Below the pieces are notes generated by a model that saw only the letters and a program-made list of their open reading frames with translations, did no database searches and was not told the origin of the DNA. 64,000 bases of DNA from Galerina marginata (taxonomy: Eukaryota > Basidiomycota > Agaricomycetes > Agaricales > Galerinaceae): the NCBI GenBank assembly GCA_023014335.1, contig JAECYW010000009.1, forward strand, positions 1,736,001-1,800,000. Reading direction: 5' to 3'. This document shows, piece by piece, positions 33,816-43,739 of this stretch. The translations under genes were made by a program, and so were the position numbers. The stretch's first letter is position 1; each line of letters begins with the position of its first letter.

Positions 33816-35388
33816 ATGTCTGAACAACTCAAGGACGTGCTTCTCGTTGGATTCGGTGCAGTCGGCGCGATCTGTGAGCTGATCAGTGTCTCCATCTGAA
33901 CGTGGTAAAAAATGACTGCGTTATCTAGACTCTCTGATCTTGAAGAGGAGTGGCTTGGCTCGTGTAACGGCTGTCGCACGCAGTAATTATGACCTCGTGA
34001 ATGGTCAGTGCAATCTTTAACCCAGCTCTCAGGGGTTTGGCTTTACTTTCTCACCTGGTTGAACAACACACAGTTGAGGGCGTCCACTTTCAAAGCCGGA
34101 AATATGGAAATGTAAAGGGGTGGAGGCCTGATCGTTGTGTGTGATATTTTCCACCCTTCTCCAGTGACATGCTCAGCTAGGCATATTAATTCACTTCCAG
34201 TGTGCAGATCAGTGGCGGATGCCGCGGATAGACACTACTCTTACGTTGTGGTTACTACCAAAGCAATTCCAGATCTGGTCACCACATCGCAAATCTTAGC
34301 GCCATTACTTTCGGACGGGTATAGGGGACTATATCGTCAGCCCACATACGTCTTGTTACAAAACGGTCTGAATGTCGAACGGGATCTGTACGACTCTTTA
34401 AGTGTTCTCTCTGACAAGGAAGAACCCAGTATCATCAATTGCGCTCTTTGGATTTATACAAACTTATTGGCCCCTAATGTCGTTGAACACGGCGACTTTG
34501 TAAGCTCCAGTAATCCGCGTTTATTTCGCTCTCATCATGTTATTATATAACAGGATCGTGTTAAAATCGGTTTGCATCGGCACCAGGACCAGATAGCAAC
34601 TGTAAATTCCCCCAGAGAAGCTGCTCTGCTAAAGGATTTTGGCAATATACTTGAAACCGGAGGAAGCACGATCACAATCGTTCCAGAAATTAAGATGATT
34701 AAATTCAATAAGAATTTCTGGAATGTCGCCTTCTCTTCTGTAGGCACACTCACCCAGTAGGCGCATCCCCGAATTTAACGACTAGATGTCCTAATACTTA
34801 ATTATCATTCATAGGTATACCATTCCAGCTATTTTCCGTCCACCTCCTAGTGATCCATCACACTCTTACGAGCCATTCGTTTCTCCAACTACTGCAGATC
34901 TAATTTCAACATATACTATCCCCATGATTAAGGGGGTTCTGAACGAACTTTTACTTTTGGGTAGGCTAAATTTTTAAAATCGAACCTCCTGCATTAATTT
35001 CCTTGTCGTTTGCTCATTGCCTTATCTATAGGTCGAGCGCTTGGGTACCCAGATACAGAAGATGGGTTGCCGTCATCTCTTCCGGCCTTTGCTTTGGAAA
35101 GTACCTGGAAACAACACGCCGAGCCAGACAATACACATGTTCCAAGTATGCTCCTTGATGCTCAGAAGGGACTACCAATCGAAGTCGAAGTTATTGTTGG
35201 AGAGGTTGTCCGAATGGCGAAAGAACGGAGTGTGGATATTCCTGTAAGCTTTTAACGGTGTATTGAGTCCCGCCCCACTGAGTCACTGAGGCTGAACCTT
35301 CCACTTTCAGCGCGTGGAGACTTTATATGGGCTACTCCTGGTTGTGCAGAATCAAACCCTGCGTAAATGGGAGGCTAGAAAGCACTGA
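33816..35388 (+). CDS. Ketopantoate reductase family protein, copy 2
   Basis: Eight exons: 33816-33873, 33929-34003, 34074-34136, 34201-34499, 34554-34756, 34815-34960, 35032-35243 and 35311-35388; 377 residues. The layout is the same as in copy 1, with introns at the same positions: DVLLVGFGAVGAI, VTTKAIPDLVTTSQILAPLL, VLLQNGLNVE, KFNKNFWNVAFSSV, HVPSMLLDAQKG and a short charged end. The NADPH-binding and catalytic motifs are intact. The pair is a head-to-tail tandem duplication with clear protein identity over the full length. The two C-termini differ (RKWEARKH here versus a longer asparagine-containing tail in copy 1). The substrate is probably a 2-oxo acid such as ketopantoate, but this is inferred from the family. 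Confidence 0.9.
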
Positions 35389-35923
35389 ACGACAGTTCCC
35401 CTACTTTTTTGCTCTACAGCGCCTCGCTGTTCTTAAAGAGTTGGCCGCTCAATATGTAGAAGAATCCAATTTACTCCGTTGACAGCGGAATAACCGGATG
35501 AACCTTATATAATAGTCCGATGGGAAAGCGCTCGTCAAACGAAGAGGGCACTGAGCGCAGACTGCGCAGCTGGGCGCCTGGTATGTAAACCGGTGATGAA
35601 GTTGACAGCGCGGCAGATGAGCGGCACCGGGCAGTGCGACGTGTGTGACTAGGCGTGTTGTATGCTGTTGTTTGGCCATGGGCAATATAAAGCCGCGACA
35701 GAAACGCGTGTTCCAGCAGAATCTTGCCCACTTTTGACTTGTTCCCTCCGGACACACCGTTCATCTTTTGAACCTTGTTTCCTCAGGTAACATTATCATC
35801 CGTGAGCACCAAACCTAGTAATTGTTAACCTTCATTAAAGCTTTTCCTTTCATTCAGAGCTGGACATCGCCGTGACTCCTTTCAATTTGAACGCAAACCT
35901 CAGAACAATTTCTACAATCCCCT
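35389..35923. other. Argonaute promoter and leader
   Basis: A 535-bp region before the Argonaute start. It holds a TATAAA at 35686-35691. A probable leader intron starts at the GTAACA near 35787 and ends at a CATTCAG near 35858. Short minus-strand frames (35449-35764) overlap this region and are not called. Confidence 0.5.
35686..35691 (+). promoter_or_regulatory. TATA box upstream of Argonaute
   Basis: TATAAA about 238 bp before the Argonaute start codon. The distance fits a leader with one intron. Inferred from position. Confidence 0.5.
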
Positions 35924-38900
35924 ATGTCTTATAGAGGCGATAGAGGCCGTGGTGCCTATGGTGGTGGTCGTGGCGGTCCACCTGGCGGCCGTGGCAGCCC
36001 AGATGCTAGGGGACGCGGTGGCCCACCCCGTGGCGGCTTTGGAGGTGGTCGAGGAGGTGGTCCTCGAGAACAGGGAGGGTGAATTGCAAAGCCTTTTCAC
36101 CTCACGCGTCGTATCGCTCACCTCACTTTATTCAGTGTTTTCCAGCCGGGACCAGTCAATATAGACTCCCGATTAACGGACAATTCTGAAGAGACTATCA
36201 TCACCTCTATGAAGGCCCTCACCGTCAAGTCGAACGAGCTTCCGTTACGCCCTGGCTTTGGGACAGTAGGAAGGCCAATCAAGCTTCGTGCTAACTTCTT
36301 CCCTGTTAAGGTCCCCAAAGGCCCCTTATTCGAATATGATGTCTCGATGTCACCAGTGGCTGGAACAGCCATAAGGAGAGTGAAAAGACGCATTTTCCAG
36401 CTCGCCGAGCAATCGCCCGACTGGGCTACTCAGGGCTTGCGAGGCTTTGTTGCTCATGATCACTCTTCCAAGTTGATTTCGGCCAAGCAACTCCCGCAAC
36501 CGCTCTCTATCAGGGTACTTTTCTATGATGAGGACGAAGAAGGGCCAAAGCCTAACGGAAAGGAATACACGTTAACCATCGAGTTTGTCCAGAATATCGA
36601 CACCTCGGGTCTTCTTAAGTGAGATTTAAAAATTTTAACGGGCTTTATTTAGATCTATTTAGGCATTTGCAAGGCCAACCCCAATACCGCGACTATGATA
36701 TTATGCCCGTAATATCTGCCCTAAATGTGATCCTGGCTGCCCATCCGAACCGCTCTGGTGGAGGAGGTGTCATGGTCGGACGCAATCGTTTCTTCTTCCC
36801 TACTGCACGAGAGCCTTTTAGCTTAGGCGGAGGTCTTGAGGCCTGGAAGGGTTTCTATTCCTCAGTTCGTCCAACACACAACCAGTTGATGGTCAATGTC
36901 AACGGTTAGTATTTCATCCAATTTTACGTGGAATGTTATTGACGTTTGAGTAGTTTGTACCACTGCCTTTTACACGCCCGGAAACTTGGCAGAGGCTATG
37001 GTGGCCTTTGCCAATTCCAGCTTCGGCGCTAGGCAGTCTGCGTTCGTCAGGGGTGTTAGAGTGAAGACCTCACACCTTGGTTACAAAAAGACAGTCAAGA
37101 CCCTATCGAATTTGAATGCCCGCCAGTACAGGTTCAACGCCGCTGAACTCGGACGTGAGGTCACGGTCGAAGAGTACTTCAAGCAAAGTCAGCAATGTTT
37201 CGTTCGTCATTCCGCGCACCATATTAATACATCTGTGCAGAGTATAGGATTACATTGCGTCGACCCGAACTCCCACTTGTAGATGTCGGTGGCCAGAAGT
37301 CCAATTTGCTCCCCGCCGAACTCTGCGAAATTCTTCCAGACCAACCCTTCAGGGGTAAACTTACTGACGAGCACACAGCTGCAATGATTACTGCCGCGGC
37401 CAAGCCACCAAATGTCAACGCCCAGAGCATTGTCGGTCCTGGACTTAACGAACTTGGATTTAGGCCCAATGCTTCACCACAGCTGAATGCCTTCGGTATC
37501 AGTATTGGCAACCAAATGACCGTCGTACCAGGCCGTATTCTTCCTCCCCCAGGTATCAAGTACGGTCAAGGAGAGCCTCGAGTGGACGACAGAGCGAGTT
37601 GGAACTTGAGGAATGTCAAGTTTGCCAAGGGCGCACGGTTAGAGAAATGGGCGGTGCTTATCATCAAAGACGGCCATTCCCGAGACGAATTTTCTAGCAC
37701 CACCGACCCAGAGCTTCTCAGTACTATTCGAGGGTTCGCAAAGATGTGTAGAGACAGTGGAATGTCTGTTGAACAGCAAGACCCAATTGTTGCAATGGCT
37801 CAAGTGCCGTCGAAGACAGCTACCGATCCGACACGTGCAGCTGCAATTCAAGTCATCCGGCAGCAGTTGATGAGCCTCCCAGGGAAACCGTCGATTGTCT
37901 TAGTCCTGCTTTCCAGCAGCGACAAACACATATATTCTGGTATCAAGCATCTTTGCGACAGTCACCTCGACGTCGGTGCGTTGTTCGCTTTTTCCTTCTT
38001 GCTTTCAGCATTTATAATTCATGGTGAGTAGCCACTGTCTGCGTGCACTCTGCCAAGATTCGGAAAGAGAAAGGTAAGGGATTACACCCCTTGCTTGGTA
38101 AGAAATGATAACGAATATGTTGTAGGCCAATTACAGTACTTCGCAAACGTTGCGTTGAAGTTTAACATGAAGCTTGGTGGTGTCAAGTGAGCCATTTGAC
38201 TTACCTAGTTGCTGCGTAAAAGTCTAATTTGCCTGTAAGCCATGCTTTGGATGCGAGGAGCATGGCTTGGCTCAAGAAAGTGCCAACTATGCTCGTGGGC
38301 ATCGACGTTACGCACCCCGGACCAGGAAGCGTCAAAGGGACACCTTCCATCGCTGCTGTCGTTGCCAGCTGCGAATCAGAATTTGCTCAGTTTCCGGCCA
38401 GTATGGAAATTCAAGAGTCCAAGAAAGAGGTGTGCCATGTCGTGACCGAGTTTCGAATGTGAAGTTTATTTCGTATTGATTGTAGATGGTCACCAATTTG
38501 GCCAAGATGATGTGGGAGCGTCTGACTCTTTTCAAGGCGAGGAACAAGAATGCTCTACCCCAACGGATCCTCGTGTATCGAGACGGTGTTTCAGAAGTAG
38601 GTCGTATCTGTATCAACCTACGCCTCACGACTGAATAATTCAATCATAGGGACAATTCAACACCGTCGTAGATGAAGAATTGCCTGCTATCAGATTGGCA
38701 TGTCAGAAGTTCGATACCGCTCAGAAAACGTACCGCCCTGCTCTGACAATTGTTATATGTGTATGACTCTTATGCGCGTATATGACTATGTATCCTTATA
38801 CTTTTCTTTTAGGGAAAACGCCACCATACCCGCTTCTATCCCACTGAAGAAGCCAACGCCGACCATAACGGCAATCCTCGCTCGGGCACTGTCGTTGATC

Positions 38901-39334
38901 GCGGTGTAACGGCCGTCTATAATTTCGACTTTTTCCTACAGGGTAAACCCTATTGTTCTATCTTGTGAAAGATAATTCTAATCTACTGACCAATAGCGCA
39001 TGGCGGCCTCCAGGGCACAACTCGTCCCACGCACTACTACGTTGTCCACGACGGCATCGGCTTCCAGGCCGATGAGCTTCAAGTTCTGACCAACTCTGTC
39101 AGCTACCTTTTCGCTCGGGCCACGAAAGCCGTCAGCCTGGTGTCACCTGCGTATTACGCCGATCTCGCCTGTGAGCGTGGCCGGTGCTACCTGCACAAAC
39201 TCCTTCAGGGCATTTCCAGCAGCGCGGGCTCGGCCGCTAGTAGCGGCAACGAGGAGCTTGTTATGAGGGAGGCTAAGCAAGGGTGGGCCAACGGCGTTGG
39301 TGCCAAATTAAAGGATACCATGTTCTACCTTTGA
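35924..39334 (+). CDS. Argonaute (RNA interference effector)
   Basis: Twelve exons (35924-36078, 36136-36618, 36663-36904, 36954-37187, 37241-37975, 38032-38073, 38126-38186, 38240-38429, 38486-38596, 38650-38760, 38813-38942, 38997-39334) give 943 residues, normal for a eukaryotic Argonaute. Argonaute binds small RNAs and silences matching transcripts. The N-terminus is an RGG-rich tail (MSYRGDRGRGAYGGGRGG). Then come the N domain, linker, PAZ (KYRITLRRPELPLVDVGG), MID (LQYFANVALKFNMKLGGVN) and PIWI (MLVGIDVTHPGP, VYRDGVSEGQF, VICGKRHHTRFYP, SPAYYADLACERGR). The PIWI catalytic residues appear as Asp (GIDVTH), Glu (probably in MEIQES), Asp (YRDG) and Asp (YYAD), so slicing is likely. All phases agree. 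It is tail-to-tail with biotin-ligase-derived sequence on its right. Confidence 0.96.
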
Positions 39335-39973
39335 GTTCTGCCATCTCGCCCATTCCGGCATCTGATAGCGTGTAGCAATATCTCTGCCTGTTTGTTGTAA
39401 TCGCGTAATTATACAGTATGTAATATTCATGTTTTTCATACTATCTGTATATTTCCTGTGTACATTGTAAATTTGTAGTTTAGCCTGTACAATTTACTTT
39501 CTGAAGTGCCAGCCTCTGGTTTTGTCCATTTCATACTACTGTAATCTATTACACGATTCACTAGCTAACTCTTCGACTTGGTTAAATTCGACATCAGATA
39601 GAAGCTAAGATGGAAGCTATTTAAATTTCGATCTGGCTGGAGGTCGATGTGTTTGCTTCAGGTATTCGGTTTCACGTTGAATCATTTACATAAGTGCTCT
39701 GTCATATTCAGGTTCGTGTCTTTTATAATAGCGTACAATAAGTAAATATCTATGATTTTAAGAGAAGCAACTTGAGGGCCCTGAGACTCTGAAGACATAA
39801 CAATCACAACAGCCAAGCAGGCTGGATACAGACTCGAGAAAAATAGAATGATTCACTATACAAGCCCACGAAGGCGATCGACTTATCGTCAACTGAGTAT
39901 CGGGTAGTATCACGAAATCTGCGTACGGGAGACTATATACAAGCCGCATCTTGCCCAACTGAGAAAGGCAAGT
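39335..39973. other. Argonaute 3' region with left repeat copy
   Basis: 639 bp containing the Argonaute 3' end and the left copy of the 300-bp repeat (39357-39657). No gene is supported. Confidence 0.5.
39357..39657 (+). repeat. 300-bp direct repeat, left copy (biotin-ligase 3' end duplicate)
   Basis: Similar throughout to 40999-41299. Shared blocks include AATATTCATGTTTTTCATAC, TGTAAATTTGTAGTTTAG and GACATCAGAT. The right part corresponds, on the minus strand, to the last 20 or so codons of biotin-protein ligase, here with small insertions and no gene attached. Confidence 0.88.
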
Positions 39974-40591
39974 TCAAGTTGGCTTGAACACACAAGCAGT
40001 ATCATCTGGGACTAGCTCTGCCCTCTTCATCGCATAGAGAGCCTGGGAAGAGTTTACTGTCGGTTTTCCAGCATGAACCCAGTGACGAGCTGCCCAATAC
40101 AACGGCTCCCAGAATCGAACACTCGGATTTTGTCCAATCGTCAGCGCTGGAGCAATAGAATCACAGAAGAGATCTTGAACATCTCCAAGTGCAATTTTAA
40201 GAAGTCTTAGTGCTGCCCTGTCGCTTCCGTCAGGGTCTGTGCTGAAGAAATCCATCGAACGATCTGAGGGCCCTAGGCCAGCTGCTTCGTTGCTGATCAT
40301 TGGCACCCAGTCCATCAGTGAAACAAAAAGTCGAGTGCGGTTTCGTTTCAAGTCCCTTGAAAGCAGAATCTCCTCGGCTTCTGGCTGGAGATCCTTTTCT
40401 CCCTGTGCTTCCTTGATGAATCCTATAAGGCTTACATTGGATGAACGTGCTGCGAGGCGCCGACGTGTATTCAGGAAACCACAGATGGTGCCGACCAAGC
40501 AACTGGGAGAGCTTGAGGATGCCGGTAACACATCACTAGGTTTTTGGGTTTCCTTAGTTCCGATTGGGCCAATGACTGGGGGCTGGTTCAT
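39974..40591 (-). CDS. Unrecognised protein, repeat-bracketed
   Basis: An open frame of 205 residues starting MNQPPVIGPIGTKE. I do not recognise the family. The first 35 residues are proline/serine-rich, followed by a probably helical region with no membrane segment, signal peptide or cysteine pattern. Two tryptophan-containing stretches, SLMDWVPMI and FWEPLYWAARHWVH, suggest a folded domain. The codon usage looks coding and the frame has no stop. A GTAAGC...GTGCAG pair upstream (about 40594-40645) could be a leader intron ending just before the ATG. The gene lies between two direct repeats of the neighbouring biotin-ligase 3' end, so it may have been inserted or carried there by a local duplication. 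Confidence 0.6.
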   Translation of the reverse strand: MNQPPVIGPIGTKETQKPSDVLPASSSSPSCLVGTICGFLNTRRRLAARSSNVSLIGFIKEAQGEKDLQPEAEEILLSRDLKRNRTRLFVSLMDWVPMISNEAAGLGPSDRSMDFFSTDPDGSDRAALRLLKIALGDVQDLFCDSIAPALTIGQNPSVRFWEPLYWAARHWVHAGKPTVNSSQALYAMKRAELVPDDTACVFKPT

Positions 40592-41223
40592 GCTGCACGA
40601 GATATCAAATTAAGCTTGAGAGGAGGAGATAGAAAAATAGGCTTACTTGGGCAGAATGCTGCAGAAGAGAGGAAAAGCCGTCAAGGTCCGAGTCCACGTA
40701 CGTATGTTCACGACGTCTTGTTCTGAATAATTCTCAGTGGCTTCCAAGTGGTTTCACGTCTAGGCGATTTTGCGTCACGGTGGTCTGACAGTGGCTTGAA
40801 AACAGTCGTTCGAATAATTGGGTTGGTGGCGAAAAGAAAGACTTATGAGGGTTGAATTTATAATAATCAAGTTTAGGGGCGCTCAGAGTCTCAGACAAAC
40901 TGGTCGGCGATCTAATAGGGACCGCGCCAGTGACTCATCCATATGCATGCATGCATCCAATAATTGCCTTGCTCTTTCCTTCCCATAATCACAATTCTGG
41001 CATCTGATGTCGTGTAGCGATATCTCTCATGTTCGTTGTAATCGTGCCATGGTTGCTTCTATTGTCGTAATTATCAGTATGCAATATTCATGTTTTTCAT
41101 ACTTGTGTATTTCCTGTGTAAATTGTAAATTTGTAGTTTAGTTTGTACAATTCACTTCCTGAAATGCAATCCTCTGGTTTCGACCATTTATACGATTTCG
41201 ACATCTTGTTGCCATCTAACCAG
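40592..41223. other. Intergenic region with right repeat copy
   Basis: 632 bp holding the promoter side of the 205-residue gene and the 3' untranslated end of biotin-protein ligase. The latter is part of the right repeat copy. Confidence 0.45.
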
Positions 41224-41299
41224 CTAACTCTTTGACTTGATTAAATTTGACATCAGATCGAAGCTATTTCCATCTGGTTGTAGGTCGATATATTCGCCT
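40999..41299 (+). repeat. 300-bp direct repeat, right copy (authentic biotin-ligase 3' end)
   Basis: Partner of 39357-39657. It covers the stop codon, the last 25 codons and the presumed 3' untranslated region of the biotin ligase gene, which shows the direction of the duplication (right to left). Confidence 0.88.
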
Positions 41300-43364
41300 T
41301 CTCTGGACGATGGAAGTCCTCTCATGCCGCTGCGTTCTGGGATGGTCCTCAAAAGCCCGTGGTCTAGGGTGATGCCAGCAATGCGGACTGCAGTGTGTGG
41401 GGTTTTCGTGGTCAAAGTAACAAGCTGGTCTCTGCAATGTGTGTTAGCTAGGCTTGTGTTTGTAAAAAAAAATCGCGATACGGACGAGTGTAACCAGCGT
41501 TGGAGGTACAGATCCATGAATGGCTCGAAGGAACCACGTTCTTGGATGAATGTTGTCCACATGGGTTCAAATTTCGCCATTATCGCAGCTGCTGTTCGTT
41601 CCATGCTCAGCTTCGCAGCAACGACTGGCTGGAGCTGCGACAAGGAAGTGATTGGAGGTACATTGAGGACGTTTAAACCGGATCCTGAAAGTTGTGCCTA
41701 AGCATGCGACGAGGAAGGAGGGAAAGAGTGACGTACCGATCACAATATCTATTTTTCCTCCTGTAAAGCTTGTGGTGACCAGTACACCGCCTATCTTCCT
41801 GAGATCTTCCTTTTCTGTGCCAACAGAGGCGTAGATGTCGTTGGGCCATTTCAAGCGAATCATCTCTCCTAATACAGGACCTAATACAGACTCGTCGCGG
41901 CAGGCTTCCACGACCGCCAACGCAAAGAGGTATTGGAGGAATACGAGTTTGGTAGCGGGTAGATCAGCAAGTGACACCCGTAGGAGAAGTGAGAATTGTA
42001 GGCAGCCTGAGGGGGACAGCCAGACGTTGCTTCCTCGTCCGCGTCCTACTAGCTGATAGGAAGCCAGAGAAAGCAGGGGTGTCGGAAGGTGCGCGAGGAG
42101 ATGGGGGTTTCTTGATATAAAGGGTTTTAGCTTGTAAAGGATCAGCGGAAGAGTTGTCTCCTCACTTGTCCAACATGGTTTGGGTGCTCGTGACGGCTTC
42201 GCCGTATAGCAGAGCTTCACCCATACCCCACGGCTTGGTTGACGTTGGATGGCCTTGCTTTATGCGCGCGGAAGAGAGAGATTTGTAGAATAAATCGAGG
42301 TCGAATATAGGTGTAGATTCTCGGTCGGGCAGGACCCCATCCCGGCAGATGATGATGTGTTTGGGCTGCCAGGTCGATGGATCACTTGGGGTTTGGGCTA
42401 GTTCTCGAGCCGATTTCAGCAATTCCTGACTTTCTTGTAGAGAGTGGAAGTGAAATTCGTCGTTGGCATCCTTGAGGGTTGTCAATTGCATCCCAGGTTG
42501 AGGTGCAGCGATCGCATCTGTGATCAGAGAAACAATCGTCGGCTTGTCTGGGGTCGATGTAAGAAATTGGGGAAGAGGTCGGGAGATTGTCAGTTTCTGG
42601 GTGGTTTCTTGTGGGATTTGGAGTCCGAGCTGTGTTAAAGTCGTTGAGATGAGCTTTAGGCGGATTATGTCGAATGCCTTGACTTCGTCGATGGATATCT
42701 TGATCTGGTCAGCGATGGCGGATGAAGCTGGTGGTTCTGCAAGAGGATATTCGATGCTTGGTGCCCAGAAGGCGATCCGCCCTTTACTGACGGCGAGAGC
42801 TAATCCTGCAATTGATCCTGCACCCCCATTCTGATACCGGGCAAGAGTAGAGACCCGTTTGATTTTTTCGAAACCCTTGAATTCGGCCGCTTCAGTGTCA
42901 AAAATCCCATTAACCAATTCACCATCAGAGGATCGCAATGCGACAACGCGTGGTTCTACGCGACCTTCAGCTGCATCGTCGTCGCAAATAATGTAGCAGT
43001 TATTGAACTTGTCGTAAAACTTGAGTGGCGTTTCGCCAGCTTCCAATCCAAGACTCAGTCCTGTCGAACCTGATCCGAGTCCCCCAGATCGCGGAATTGC
43101 AGATGCGCCGGTACCCAGCATAAGGTAGGCGCCGCCTGCCTCAACGAATTCCTTGATGTGTTTACTCGCGACGGATACGAAGCGGTGGCGACTTCGCGGT
43201 AGGACAAGTAACGCGCACGACTTTTGCCATGGTTGTGTTGTTAACGTGTTTTGTGTGATCGGTTGAACAGTGTAGTAGGGCACGAGAATAGATTTTAGGC
43301 TCGTTAAAGCGTGATTGAGGGATGTCTGGAGGATTTCTGGGCCAGAGTAAACGAGCACATTCAT
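41224..43364 (-). CDS. BPL1: Biotin-protein ligase (holocarboxylase synthetase)
   Basis: Four exons, beginning 42166-43364 and 41737-42110. The enzyme joins biotin to lysines of carboxylases through biotinyl-AMP. The first 270 or so residues form the fungal N-terminal amidotransferase-like domain (MNVLVYSGPEILQTSL, AGGAYLMLGTGAS). The catalytic domain follows: VTSTQTMLDK, the AMP/biotin-binding LVGRGRGSNVWLSPSG, LKWPNDIY, KIGGVLVTTSF and GSGLNVLN. The C-terminal lobe ends in LDHGLLRTIP and EYIDLQPDGNSFDLM. The intron near 41440-41496 follows LQRWLHS. Length and motif order are typical of fungal BPL1 and no break was found. Its 3' end is duplicated at 39.4 kb. The gene is divergent from separase. 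Confidence 0.94.
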
Positions 43365-43739
43365 CGTGGTAGGGTTAAACTGACGGCCCGGATCCAGCCG
43401 GCTTTACAATGCCCTGACCTTCGGGCGCCAATTTGGTATGCCCGAGCCTGCTAAACTTTGCAATTATAATACCGAATCTGTCATATTGGCAGCTGGTTTA
43501 ATGAACTCATTGGAAGTGAACTCTAGCGGGAAGCCAACCACAAAACTTGAGTCTCAAGTACCTCCGGCTCGATTTTCAGGCAACGGCGTCAAAATCAAGC
43601 AGGTGTAAGCAACGCGTATTCACGTGACCGCGTTTTTCCGCAGAACCGCGCCTCCCTCTGTTTTCGTCATTCCTTCCTGAATCCTGCATTCGAAACTTTG
43701 GATTGTACCTTAGGCCAAGCCAGATTTGCAAAACCGCGC
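43365..43739. promoter_or_regulatory. Divergent promoter, biotin ligase / separase
   Basis: 375 bp between two divergent start codons. It must contain both promoters. No obvious TATA box or repeat was seen. Confidence 0.45.
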
